Shown: positions 9,063-17,450, numbered from the stretch's first letter. The stretch is DNA of 51,285 nucleotides from an uncultured Pelagibacteraceae bacterium (GCA_902521075.1 CABYQM010000008.1:1-51285), one strand, 5' to 3'. The notes: a model not told the origin generated them from the sequence alone. Translations and numbers: made by a program.

Positions 9063-9275
9063 ATGAGTACATTAAAAGGCAAAGTAAAGTGGTTCAACGG
9101 TAAGAAGGGCTACGGTTTTATTGAAAGAGAAGACGGAGAAAAAGATTGTTTCGTTCATGCGAGCGCAGTTAGAGAAGCTGGGCTAAGATTTTTGAATGAA
9201 AACGATGCTATAGAATTCGAAATTCAAGATGGCGAAAAAGGTCCAAGCGCTGTAAATTTGAAAAAATTAGGTTAA
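9063..9275 (+). CDS. Cold-shock domain protein (CspA family)
   Basis: A single 70-residue cold-shock domain that binds single-stranded RNA or DNA and melts structure. Both RNA-binding motifs are intact: KGYGFI (RNP1) and DCFVHAS (RNP2), with VKWFNGKKG before them. It is preceded by a 115-base leader after tRNA-Phe that contains a short inverted repeat (AGCTA-TTTA-TAGCT near 9018-9031), where cold-shock mRNAs often carry control structures. A strong hairpin follows 25 bases after the stop. Whether it is cold-induced cannot be seen. Confidence 0.95.
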   Translation: MSTLKGKVKWFNGKKGYGFIEREDGEKDCFVHASAVREAGLRFLNENDAIEFEIQDGEKGPSAVNLKKLG

Positions 9276-9300
9276 TAAAATTTAATTCATCAAAAATATT

Positions 9301-9345
9301 TGTATAGGAATAGGATATGTTAAAAAACATAGCTATTCCTGTGCA
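9301..9345 (+). other. Long RNA hairpin downstream of the cold-shock gene
   Basis: Bases 9301-9313 pair with 9333-9345 (13 bp including two G-U pairs; core AGGAATAG with CTATTCCT). A 2x1 internal loop follows, then TATGTT (9316-9321) pairs with AACATA (9326-9331) around an AAAA tetraloop. It has no T-run after it, so it is a poor intrinsic terminator. It could protect the csp mRNA 3' end, or, because an AGGA and an ATG lie within it, control translation of the small ORF at 9317. Confidence 0.75.
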
Positions 9346-9469
9346 AAACCTTTTCTTGCTTGCATTTAAAAAAAAAAATGCTAATTACACAGCCATGAAT
9401 GAATTCGTAATTATTAACAGAGAAACTCACAGACATCATTTTCATGCTGGCTGCAAGCTAGCTATTTAA
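9317..9469 (+). CDS. Candidate 50-residue small protein, function unknown
   Basis: The ORF starts at ATG 9317 with an AGGA seven bases upstream (9306-9309) and a second AGGA one base upstream. The peptide begins MLKNIAIPVQNLFLLAF, is Lys/Asn-rich in the middle, and ends with the His-rich stretch RETHRHHFHAGCKLAI. It fills most of the otherwise empty 244-base gap between the cold-shock gene and tRNA-His. Its first nine codons lie within a stable hairpin. I do not recognise the sequence, and it may be a chance ORF. Bases 9470-9519 after it hold nothing I can name except the leader of tRNA-His. Confidence 0.35.
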   Translation: MLKNIAIPVQNLFLLAFKKKNANYTAMNEFVIINRETHRHHFHAGCKLAI

Positions 9470-9519
9470 TTATTTATAAATTTAATTTTATCCACATTTA
9501 GTATAAAACAGTAGAAGGA

Positions 9520-9596
9520 GCACGGGTAGCTCAGTTGGTTAGAGCAGCGGTTTGTGGAACCGAAGGTCGACAGTTCGAATCTGTCCCCGTGTACCA
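9520..9596 (+). tRNA. tRNA-His (anticodon GTG), no encoded G-1, A73
   Basis: A 77-nt cloverleaf: acceptor GCACGGG/CCCGTGT (G1-U72 wobble), anticodon loop TTGTGGA (GTG), T stem GACAG/CTGTC with TTCGAAT loop, discriminator A73 and encoded CCA. Most bacterial tRNA-His genes encode an extra G-1 opposite C73; here the seven-pair acceptor leaves no G-1 and the discriminator is A. The first anticodon-stem pair is a G-A mismatch. hisS starts four bases downstream. Confidence 0.94.
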
Positions 9597-9600
9597 AAAA

Positions 9601-11031
9601 ATGAATAAAGAAAAAAAATTGTCTGCAAATACCCCTTCGGGTTTTGTTGATAGATACGGAAAAGAATTAGCGTTAAAAGAAAATTTAATTGCTAAGATTG
9701 AGGAAAATTTTTTAAAATTTGGTTTTTCTAAGCTAGAAACCCCAAGTTTTGAAATATCAGAAAATATAGGAAAATTTTTACCAGATGAAGATAGGCCAAG
9801 CTCTGGTGTATTTGGTTTTCAAGAGGAAAATAATAGTTGGATATCACTACGTTATGATTTAACTGCGCCATTAGCAAGATATGTATCTCAAAATTATTTA
9901 AATATCTCAAATCCTTTTAAAAGATATCAAATTGGAAATGTATGGCGAAATGAGAAACCTGGCCCTGGTAGATTTAGAGAGTTTACACAAGCTGATTGTG
10001 ATATTGTTGGATCTAATAATCCTTTAGCTGATGCTGAGATGTGCAATCTTTTAGCTGACACATTATATTTCTGTGGCTTAGAAAAAAACCAGTATCAAAT
10101 CAAATTGAGTAATAGAAAATTAATTCAAGGACTTATTGAAAATTTAAAAATTTCAGAAAGCAAACAACAACTTACTGTTTTGAGAGCTATAGATAAACTT
10201 GATAGAGTTGGAACTGATGGTGTTAAACAATTGCTTACAACAGGACGTGAAGACAAATCTGGTGATAAAACTATTGGAGCAAACCTCTCTGATCATCAAG
10301 CTGAAGAAATAGTCAGTTTTATAAATATGAAATCTTTAGATGAAATTAAGTTAGCTATACCAAACAAATTAGTTGAAGATGGTGTTGAAGAACTAAATAA
10401 AGTATTAGATGGAATAAGTTATTCGTCTAATTTTGATCAAATAATTTTTTCACCTGAAGTTATCAGAGGACTTGAATATTATGATGGCCCAATATTTGAG
10501 GCAAATTTAACATTTAAAGTTAAAAATCAAAAAAACCAAGAGGTGGAGTTTGGATCAATTGGTGGAGGTGGAAGATATAATTCTTTAGTTTCACGGTTTA
10601 AAAAAGTAGACCTATCTGCAACAGGTGTATCTATAGGTCTTGATCGTTTGTTATACGCTTTAGTTCAGTTAAACAAAATTGAGGTAAAAAATAATTCACC
10701 AATAATAATATGTGTTTTAGATGAAAAATATCTCTCTAATTATTATGAATTGTTATCACAACTTAGAAATCAAAATATAAGATCTGAAGTTTATCTGGGA
10801 GACTCAGGTTTGAAATCTCAATTAAAATATGCTGATAAAAGAAGTTCGCCAGCTGTAATTCTTTGTGGAGATGATGAATTTAAAAATAATAAAATTACTA
10901 TAAAAAAATTAATCCCAAATTTAGAAGAAACATCAAGAAATTTATCTAGAGAAGAATGGAAAAAATCTGAAAATACTCAAATTACATTTGATAAGGAGAA
11001 CCTGATTGATGAAATCAAAAAACTTATCTGA
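9601..11031 (+). CDS. hisS: Histidyl-tRNA synthetase (divergent alphaproteobacterial type)
   Basis: This class II synthetase has 476 residues from the ATG at 9601, four bases after tRNA-His; an open frame running back into the tRNA is not coding. Visible are motif 2 (GNVWRNEKPGPGRFREFTQADCDIVG region), the histidine motif LEYYDGPIFEA, and motif 3 with GGGGRYNSL and GVSIGLDRLLYAL, followed by a C-terminal anticodon domain. The RNEKPGPGRFREF form resembles the divergent HisRS of Alphaproteobacteria that recognise tRNA-His without G-1, which agrees with the adjacent tRNA. The end overlaps hisZ, and hisZ-sulfotransferase-hisG follow in the same unit. Confidence 0.95.
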   Translation: MNKEKKLSANTPSGFVDRYGKELALKENLIAKIEENFLKFGFSKLETPSFEISENIGKFLPDEDRPSSGVFGFQEENNSWISLRYDLTAPLARYVSQNYLNISNPFKRYQIGNVWRNEKPGPGRFREFTQADCDIVGSNNPLADAEMCNLLADTLYFCGLEKNQYQIKLSNRKLIQGLIENLKISESKQQLTVLRAIDKLDRVGTDGVKQLLTTGREDKSGDKTIGANLSDHQAEEIVSFINMKSLDEIKLAIPNKLVEDGVEELNKVLDGISYSSNFDQIIFSPEVIRGLEYYDGPIFEANLTFKVKNQKNQEVEFGSIGGGGRYNSLVSRFKKVDLSATGVSIGLDRLLYALVQLNKIEVKNNSPIIICVLDEKYLSNYYELLSQLRNQNIRSEVYLGDSGLKSQLKYADKRSSPAVILCGDDEFKNNKITIKKLIPNLEETSRNLSREEWKKSENTQITFDKENLIDEIKKLI

Positions 11032-12061
11032 AAATATTTTAAAAGTAATTAAGTCAAATGGATATAAATATATTGATCTTGATACAGTTATTGACACCAA
11101 TTTAATATTGGAAAGATCAGGAGAAAATTTCAAAAGATTTATATTTTCTTTCAATGATCAATTAGGAAACGAACTTTGTTTAAGACCTGATTTAACAATT
11201 GCATCTTGTGTTAGATATTTAAATAATAATAAAAAAACTAGTGAAAAAATTTTCTATAGTGGTCAAGCATTTAGAAAAGGATTAAATAAAAAAGATTCTG
11301 TTATCAGGAGTCAAATAGGTTTTGAAATATTGGGATCTTTTACTGAAAAAAAAGATGATAAAAAAATAATAGAAACTTCACTTAAAGCATTATCAAAAAT
11401 TAAATATAAAAGTGGAAATTTAGTAATAGGTAACATAGAAATTTTTAGGCTTTTGTTAGATAAATTGGATTGTCCAGCAAGATGGAAATTAAGATTGCAA
11501 CGTCATTTTTGGAGAGAAAAATATTTTAATGATTTATTAAAAAGATTGGAGACGAACTCTGATATCGATCCAACAATTGTAGAAATAGATAAAAAAAAAT
11601 ATTCTAAAATGATTAATGGAAATCAAAAAAAAGAAGTTGCTGGAAGATCAATAGAAGAAATATTATTAAGATTTGACACTAAAATTAAAGATCCAAGAAG
11701 AACAAAAAAAGGCAGTAATGTTGTTAAAATTTTAAAAGAGTACTTAAAAATTGAATGTCCTATTAATCAAGCATCTAAAAAGTTAAATTTATTTTTTAAA
11801 AAAAATAAAATTAATCTTAGAGTTCAGAATGATTATTTTCCAATAACTAAAAATAAAATTAATAAATTAAATGTTAGATTTAATTCTTCCTTTGGAAGAC
11901 ATCTCGAATATTATACTGGTTTGGTATTTAAGATCGATATTAAATCAAAGTCTCAGAAGTTAAATATCAGAGGTGGTAGATACGACTCTTTAATTAAAGA
12001 TCTTGGCTTTAAAAAAAATATACCAGCCGTTGGAGCTGCTATTAACTTGGAAAAAATATGA
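11009..12061 (+). CDS. hisZ: ATP phosphoribosyltransferase regulatory subunit
   Basis: HisZ is a catalytically inactive HisRS paralogue that pairs with short-form HisG to make an active, histidine-sensitive enzyme. The 350 residues show the class II core: LCLRPDLTIASCVRYL, IFYSGQAFRKG, and a C-terminal ISGGRYD-like segment (IRGGRYDSLIKDLG, AAINLEKI). I use the ATG at 11009, which has AGGAGAA about ten bases upstream; a TTG just before it is in frame. It overlaps hisS by 23 bases and shares ATGA with the next gene. The presence of short hisG 835 bases downstream supports the call. Confidence 0.93.
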   Translation: MKSKNLSENILKVIKSNGYKYIDLDTVIDTNLILERSGENFKRFIFSFNDQLGNELCLRPDLTIASCVRYLNNNKKTSEKIFYSGQAFRKGLNKKDSVIRSQIGFEILGSFTEKKDDKKIIETSLKALSKIKYKSGNLVIGNIEIFRLLLDKLDCPARWKLRLQRHFWREKYFNDLLKRLETNSDIDPTIVEIDKKKYSKMINGNQKKEVAGRSIEEILLRFDTKIKDPRRTKKGSNVVKILKEYLKIECPINQASKKLNLFFKKNKINLRVQNDYFPITKNKINKLNVRFNSSFGRHLEYYTGLVFKIDIKSKSQKLNIRGGRYDSLIKDLGFKKNIPAVGAAINLEKI

Positions 12062-12903
12062 TAATTTGGTTAGCTTCATATCCCAAAAGTGGAAATACAT
12101 GGCTAAGATCTTTGATATCAAGTTATTACTTTTCTACCAATGGGACTTTCGATTTCAATTTGTTGAACTACATCGATCAATTTCCTGCGCCGAAATATTT
12201 TGAGGACGTAAAAGACAATATTATAAATCCTGAAGATTTTTCAAAATATTGGTTAAGTAAACAATCAGAAATTAATAAAGACAAAAAGTTGAGATTTTTT
12301 AAGACGCACGCGGCGATGTGTAAAATTAATAATAATCCATTTACAGACAATAAAAATACTTTGGGTGCAATTTATATTTTAAGAGATCCAAGAAATTTGA
12401 TAACATCACTATCAAATCATTATCAGCTCAATCTTAATGAGTCATTGGATTTTATGATTGAGCAGAAAAAAGCTCTTGTTGACAGAGTTGATAATAAATT
12501 TAAAGCATTTGTACCAATATTTTCTTGGCGATTTCACTTAAAATCTTGGATACACAATAAATCCTTTAAGACTATTGTAATAAGGTATGAAGATTTAACT
12601 AATGAAACATATTATACTTTTAAAAAAGTAATAGAATTCATTGATAACCTAGCAAATAATAAAAATAAATTCGATAAAGAAAAAGCAAAAAAAACTATTC
12701 TAAGCTGTAATTTCGAAAACCTTCAAAATCTTGAAAAAAATCAAGGATTTTCTGAAGCATTAACCAAAAAAAATTCTAAAGAGAAAATAAAATTTTTTAA
12801 TTTAGGAAAAGATAATGATTATAGGAAATTACTTAATGAGAATTTAATAAACAAAATGAACAATTTATTTCAAGAAGAATTAGTAAAATATAAATATGAG
12901 TAA
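12058..12903 (+). CDS. Sulfotransferase-family protein
   Basis: The 281 residues match PAPS-dependent sulfotransferases: the phosphosulfate-binding loop YPKSGNTWLR at residues 8-17, K82-T83-H84 with the likely catalytic histidine, the 3'-phosphate motif ILRDPRNLITSLSNHY at about 107-122, RYEDL near 177, and a C-terminal NLGKDNDYRKLL in place of the usual RKG-GDW segment. The family moves a sulfuryl group from PAPS to a hydroxyl or amine; the acceptor is unknown. It overlaps hisZ by ATGA and hisG by eight bases, so it is translated within the histidine operon, although no histidine step uses sulfation. No signal peptide is seen. Confidence 0.88.
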   Translation: MIIWLASYPKSGNTWLRSLISSYYFSTNGTFDFNLLNYIDQFPAPKYFEDVKDNIINPEDFSKYWLSKQSEINKDKKLRFFKTHAAMCKINNNPFTDNKNTLGAIYILRDPRNLITSLSNHYQLNLNESLDFMIEQKKALVDRVDNKFKAFVPIFSWRFHLKSWIHNKSFKTIVIRYEDLTNETYYTFKKVIEFIDNLANNKNKFDKEKAKKTILSCNFENLQNLEKNQGFSEALTKKNSKEKIKFFNLGKDNDYRKLLNENLINKMNNLFQEELVKYKYE

Positions 12904-13585
12904 CAACATCATTAAAATTGGAATTCCAAGTAAAGGTCGCTTACGGTCTGGAGTATTAAAGATTTTTAAAAAAAAGAAATTAAAAATTCTCTCTGAAAGA
13001 GGTGAAAGAGACTTATTTGGATTTATCAAGGGAAAAAAAAATATAATTATTAATTATCTTCATGCTAGGGAGATAATAGAACGTCTTGCAGATGGATCTT
13101 TAGATATTGGTTTTTCTGGATATGATTTATTAAAGGAAAGCGAAATTAATATTCAAAAAAAGGTGATTGTAAAAAAAAGGTACGATTTTGGAGAGGCTAC
13201 ATTGGTAGTTGCAATTCCAGATGATTGGATAGATGTACAGACAATGCCTGATCTAGAAGAAATAGCTTTTGAATTTAAAGACAAAAAAAGAAATAGATTG
13301 CGTATAGCTACAAAATATCCAAATCTAACTACGGAGTTTATGTTCTCTAGAGGAGTTACACAATTTAAACTGGTAAAGAGTCTTGGTGCTACCGAGATAT
13401 ATCCATTTACCGGATCATCAGAAATTATTACTGATATAACTTCAACAGGAGCAACCTTAAAAGCTAATAAATTAAGGATATTAAAAGATGGAATAATACT
13501 TAATTCTCAGGCTTGTTTAATGACATCGAAAAAAAATAAAACAGTAAAGAGTGTTAATAGTATTATTTATACGCTTAAAAATTAA
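12896..13585 (+). CDS. hisG: ATP phosphoribosyltransferase catalytic subunit, short form
   Basis: HisG joins PRPP and ATP in the first step of histidine synthesis. At 229 residues it is the short form, lacking the C-terminal regulatory domain and dependent on HisZ. Visible are IGIPSKGRL at the N-terminus, the LADGSLDIGFSGYDLL segment, ATKYPNLT, and the PRPP loop region ending EIITDITSTGATLKAN. It overlaps the sulfotransferase by eight bases and converges on rmuC with 15 bases between. Confidence 0.96.
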   Translation: MSNNIIKIGIPSKGRLRSGVLKIFKKKKLKILSERGERDLFGFIKGKKNIIINYLHAREIIERLADGSLDIGFSGYDLLKESEINIQKKVIVKKRYDFGEATLVVAIPDDWIDVQTMPDLEEIAFEFKDKKRNRLRIATKYPNLTTEFMFSRGVTQFKLVKSLGATEIYPFTGSSEIITDITSTGATLKANKLRILKDGIILNSQACLMTSKKNKTVKSVNSIIYTLKN

Positions 13586-13600
13586 TCTTAAAGTTTTAGC

Positions 13601-14770
13601 TTAATTTAATTTATCTTTATCTTCCTCAGGATCTGTGACATCTGAAATAGACGCTTGCTCAGATAGTATTTCAGGAATTTGTTTACCAGGTATAACGCCG
13701 TGTTCATCTTCAAGTTTTTTTATTTGCTTTTCTAATCCTTGTGAGCCCCATGATTTTGTGACTAAACTTTGTAATTGATTTGCATGAGTTTTGTACGATT
13801 GTAAAGCTCCTTTGATAGCTGTTTTAACATCTGAATATTTATCAAATATTTTGCTTGCGGATGTTATTATTTTACTAATATTTTCTATTTGTTTTTTTTC
13901 ACTTTTAATCTGTTCAAAAATCTTAATCATATTTAGTAAATCAGTAGGAGATGATAAAATGAAGTTAGCTTTTAAAGCTTCAGTCTGAAGAGTTTTATCA
14001 GCATCAAGTGTTATCGAATATAAATTAGATGCTGGAAAAAAAACAATAATCGATTGTAATGATTTAATTCCATATAGTTTATTGTAATTTTTCTTAATAA
14101 GGCCCTTTGGTCCAAATAAGTGATTTCTAACCGAAGCCAAGTGATCTTTTAGATACTGTTTTTTTTGTTTTTCATCTTTCTCATTAATATATTTTGTCCA
14201 ATGGGTTAAAGACACTTTAGCATCAACTATATAATTTCTCTCTGGAAATTTTAAAAGCATATCTGGAATAACATCTTTATCTTTATTGTCATCAATATCA
14301 TAAGTTGTCTGTTTTTTTTGGGGAAAGAAATCTCTGTCTTTGACAAGATTTGCGCTTGTTAAAAGATTTTCTAAAATCTCTTGATTAAATTTTCCTTGAT
14401 AAGTGATATTTGTCGTAAGTTTTTCCCACCAATTTGTATGACGCGCTATTGCTTCATCATGTTTATTTATTGCTTTTTCAGATATAGATTTGTATTCAGT
14501 TACACCCTTTGTAATTTCATCAACCTTTTCGTAAAGATCTTTTACTTCATCCTTTTTTTCCTCAAGTTGACTAGTTAAATTTTGTTTAGCTTCAACAGCA
14601 GCCTTTATTTCTGCTTCTCTTGTAGCTAAATCAATTTGAGATTTTTTTAGTTCTTCTTCTTTTATCTTTAACTCTGCAGAAGATGTTTGGTCATTTTTTG
14701 GTCTCAATAAAAAAAACCAAATAATACCAAATGCTATAAAGCCTACTATTGTTCCTAATATTGCTTCCAT
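13601..14770 (-). CDS. rmuC: DNA recombination protein RmuC
   Basis: RmuC limits DNA inversion and rearrangement and carries a nuclease-like PD-(D/E)XK core. The 389-residue protein has an N-terminal membrane helix at about 5-22 (GTIVGFIAFGIIWFFLL), a long coiled coil to about residue 105, then the core with PDMLLKFPERNYIVDAKVSL (candidate active-site D and DAK), and VFFPASNLYSITLD. It is on the opposite strand to hisG and is divergent, by 48 bases, from a nuclease gene. The domain order is standard for the family. Confidence 0.94.
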   Translation of the reverse strand: MEAILGTIVGFIAFGIIWFFLLRPKNDQTSSAELKIKEEELKKSQIDLATREAEIKAAVEAKQNLTSQLEEKKDEVKDLYEKVDEITKGVTEYKSISEKAINKHDEAIARHTNWWEKLTTNITYQGKFNQEILENLLTSANLVKDRDFFPQKKQTTYDIDDNKDKDVIPDMLLKFPERNYIVDAKVSLTHWTKYINEKDEKQKKQYLKDHLASVRNHLFGPKGLIKKNYNKLYGIKSLQSIIVFFPASNLYSITLDADKTLQTEALKANFILSSPTDLLNMIKIFEQIKSEKKQIENISKIITSASKIFDKYSDVKTAIKGALQSYKTHANQLQSLVTKSWGSQGLEKQIKKLEDEHGVIPGKQIPEILSEQASISDVTDPEEDKDKLN

Positions 14771-14818
14771 AATTACTAGATAATCATTAAACTAAATAGT
14801 ACAAGTAAAAATATATTA

Positions 14819-15505
14819 ATGAAATGGAATAATAAATTTAATTATCCCAAGTCTTCAAGATCAATAGAGGATGGATACAGAAAGTATTTGTTAGGAGAAA
14901 ATAAATTACCAAGCGTAACAACAATTTTATCTGCCACAAAGTCTGAAGAAGAGAAAGCAGCCCTTGCAAATTGGAAAGAAAGGGTTGGAATTAAAGAAGC
15001 AAATAGAATTAAAACAGAAGCTTCGTCAAGGGGTACTTCAATGCATTCTTACATAGAAGATTACTTGAGGGGAAGAATTAATGAGAGTTTTTTTGAAAGC
15101 AATGAGCAATATAAAAATATGGCTAAAGAAATTATTCAAAAAGGAATTAGTGGTAGACTTAATGAAGTATATGGAATGGAAGAAACTTTATATTATCCAG
15201 ATCAATATGCTGGAACAGCTGACATGATAGCATTATACGAAGGTAAAGATGTTATAGTAGATTTTAAACAGTCTAATAAACCAAAAAAAGTAGAATACAT
15301 TCAAGATTATTTTTTACAATTAGGAGCCTATACATTAGCTCATGATGTTGTTCATGGAACTAAGATGAAAGCAGGAATAATATTATTATGTACAAAAGAT
15401 ATTTTGTTCCAAGAATTTAAAATTGAGGGAGCTGAATTAGAAATGTATCAAAATTTATTTTTAGGAAGGGTTAAAAAGTTTTACGAATTGAATAATATAT
15501 CTTGA
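14819..15505 (+). CDS. PD-(D/E)XK exonuclease, MGME1/phage-exonuclease-like
   Basis: A 228-residue protein with the pattern of the MGME1-like PD-(D/E)XK nucleases found in mitochondria and in phages: PSVTTIL at 31-37, RGTSMHSYIEDYL at 71-83, E121-E122, AGTADM at 131-136 with D135, the core VDFKQ at 147-151 (D148, K150), and QLGAY at 167-171. All expected catalytic positions are present, so it is probably an active single-strand DNA exonuclease. It is divergent from rmuC and 124 bases before exonuclease I. It might be a host gene of phage ancestry; base composition does not stand out by eye. Confidence 0.82.
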   Translation: MKWNNKFNYPKSSRSIEDGYRKYLLGENKLPSVTTILSATKSEEEKAALANWKERVGIKEANRIKTEASSRGTSMHSYIEDYLRGRINESFFESNEQYKNMAKEIIQKGISGRLNEVYGMEETLYYPDQYAGTADMIALYEGKDVIVDFKQSNKPKKVEYIQDYFLQLGAYTLAHDVVHGTKMKAGIILLCTKDILFQEFKIEGAELEMYQNLFLGRVKKFYELNNIS

Positions 15506-15629
15506 CTTTACTTAACCTATCCATAAAAGAGTTATTAATACCTGAGCTAATCGTTTATATGCTAATGGTTAAGTCTTTAAAAAACTTTCCAAAAACCCAT
15601 AAAATATTAGCTAATTTAAGGATAAAATT

Positions 15630-17063
15630 ATGAATTTAGCAATTTGGGATATAGAATCATCAAGTGCAAGCACGGACTTTGGGAGTATAATTGAAATTGG
15701 CGGGGTTTTAGTTGATGAGAATTTTAAAGAGAAAGACAGATTTAATTTAAGATGCAGCTTACCTGAAGGAGAAATCTTTCAGGCTATGGCACTTATTGTA
15801 AATAAAACGTCAATAAAGCAATTAACTCAAACTAATCTTTCTCACTATCAAATGTTAGCAGAGGTTGAAAAAATATTTAAAAAATGGAGCCCAGCTGTAT
15901 TTCTTGGTTGGTCTAATATTGGATTCGATGATGAAATGATAAGAAAAGAGTTTTTTAAAGGGATTAGGTATCCATATTTAACGAATGCTGCTCCAAACAA
16001 AAGACATGATGGTATTAATATTGCTCGTGCAGCTTATGCAATTGACCCTTCAATTTTAGAAGTAGAATTTAATGAAAAAAACAATGCAGTATTTAAATTA
16101 GAATCGTTAGCTAGAATGCAAGGTATAGATTCAACTGATGCTCATAGCGCATTAAGTGATAGTATAATGACTACTAAAGTTTTAAACATTGTCAAAAAAA
16201 AACAGCCAGAGACTTGGGAGTCTTTTTTTAAAACTGCAAATAAATCTGATACTGAAACCATAATTAAGAAAGGGGAAATTATTACATTAAATGAATATTA
16301 TTATGGTAAATCTAGACTTCATCTAGTTGCGCCTCTTCATCAAAAATATTGTATGCATCCAATATATGCTGGCTGGTATTATGCTTTCGACTTGAGGATC
16401 GATATTGAGCCTTTATTAAATTTATCAATAAATGAACTTAAAGTTGAAATGAAAAAGTCTCCTAAGTTCTTAAGAACTATTAGATCTAATAAGGCCCCAA
16501 TTATTGTTGATGCAAAATACGGCATGAAAGCAGAACCATATAGTGCTATGGATAAGTCTTTAATTAATAAACGGGCAGATATTGTCAAAAATAATGAAAA
16601 ATTTTCTCAAAATATACTTCATGCATTACGCGAGGTAGCTGAAGAGAAAGAGCAATCTAAAACACAAGAAGATATATATGCTGAAGAAAGCATTTACACT
16701 AAATTTACATCCAACAAAGATACTGCTTTATTTCCCACATGGCATGCAGCTTCTTGGAAAGATAAACTTAAATTACTAGATAAATTTGATGATAATCGTT
16801 TAGTAGGATTTGGAAAAAAAATTATATATCAAGAGGCACCCGAAGTTCTGCCCGATAGCATGCTTAAATCAATTAAACGAGAAATAGCAAAGCGAATTTT
16901 GAGTGAAAAGAAAGAAAAATGGTGGACAATTCCAACTCTTTACACAGAAATTGATACTTTGAGAGAAAAATATACCAATGAGAATGATTCTGAAAAGCTT
17001 GCATTACTCGATGAATTTAATGAATATGCAATGTCAATACAGAAAAAGTATGAAAATGTTTAA
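15630..17063 (+). CDS. sbcB: Exodeoxyribonuclease I
   Basis: ExoI degrades single-stranded DNA 3' to 5' in recombination and mismatch repair. The 477 residues match the usual length of about 475. DEDDh motifs are intact: WDIESS with D7 and E9, GWSNIGFDDEMI around D101, and H172...D177 in HSALSD. The C-terminal half includes the ExoI-specific segment with LFPTWHAASWKDKL. The start is the ATG at 15630 with a purine-rich AAGGAT upstream. The 124-base gap before it holds no feature I can name. Confidence 0.92.
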   Translation: MNLAIWDIESSSASTDFGSIIEIGGVLVDENFKEKDRFNLRCSLPEGEIFQAMALIVNKTSIKQLTQTNLSHYQMLAEVEKIFKKWSPAVFLGWSNIGFDDEMIRKEFFKGIRYPYLTNAAPNKRHDGINIARAAYAIDPSILEVEFNEKNNAVFKLESLARMQGIDSTDAHSALSDSIMTTKVLNIVKKKQPETWESFFKTANKSDTETIIKKGEIITLNEYYYGKSRLHLVAPLHQKYCMHPIYAGWYYAFDLRIDIEPLLNLSINELKVEMKKSPKFLRTIRSNKAPIIVDAKYGMKAEPYSAMDKSLINKRADIVKNNEKFSQNILHALREVAEEKEQSKTQEDIYAEESIYTKFTSNKDTALFPTWHAASWKDKLKLLDKFDDNRLVGFGKKIIYQEAPEVLPDSMLKSIKREIAKRILSEKKEKWWTIPTLYTEIDTLREKYTNENDSEKLALLDEFNEYAMSIQKKYENV

Positions 17064-17129
17064 TGTGGATAATTTTAACATTTTTTTTTTAACTGTTGAT
17101 AAAAAAATTTTTGTTTATATATAAAGCTA

Positions 17130-17450
17130 ATGGCAACATTAAAAGTTACAGACGAAAAATTTGAAGAACAAGTTTTAAAAAATGAGAAACCTGTTTTAGT
17201 AGACTTTTGGGCTGAATGGTGCGGACCTTGTAAAATGGTTGGACCAATCTTAGAAGAAATTTCGGAGGAAATGGCAAATGATGTTGTCATTGCGAAACAT
17301 GACATAGACTCAGAACCTAACATGCCTACTAAGTATGGTGTTAGAGGAATTCCTACAATGCTTTTATTTAAAGGTGGCGAATTAAAAGCAACTAAAGTTG
17401 GAGCTACACCGAAGAGCGATATAGTTGCTTTTATAAAAGAAAATATTTAA
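17130..17450 (+). CDS. trxA: Thioredoxin
   Basis: A 106-residue thioredoxin with the redox site WCGPCK (C31, C34), the buried aspartate in VDFWAEW, and the cis-proline in RGIPTML. It reduces protein disulfides in the cytoplasm. It converges on folC, and the two stop codons share bases (TTAA at 17447-17450). trxA beside folC is a common alphaproteobacterial arrangement. Confidence 0.97.
   Translation: MATLKVTDEKFEEQVLKNEKPVLVDFWAEWCGPCKMVGPILEEISEEMANDVVIAKHDIDSEPNMPTKYGVRGIPTMLLFKGGELKATKVGATPKSDIVAFIKENI

Noticed and set aside
8976..9366. GCTTGCATT occurring before and after the cold-shock gene
   Set aside because: Nine bases is too short to separate from chance in this composition, and the flanks differ.
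9535..9600. Upstream extension of hisS beginning in tRNA-His
   Set aside because: The open frame runs through a complete tRNA; the ATG at 9601 gives a normal HisRS N-terminus.
12003..12203. 66-codon ORF across the hisZ-sulfotransferase junction
   Set aside because: It is an out-of-frame shadow of two well-supported genes.
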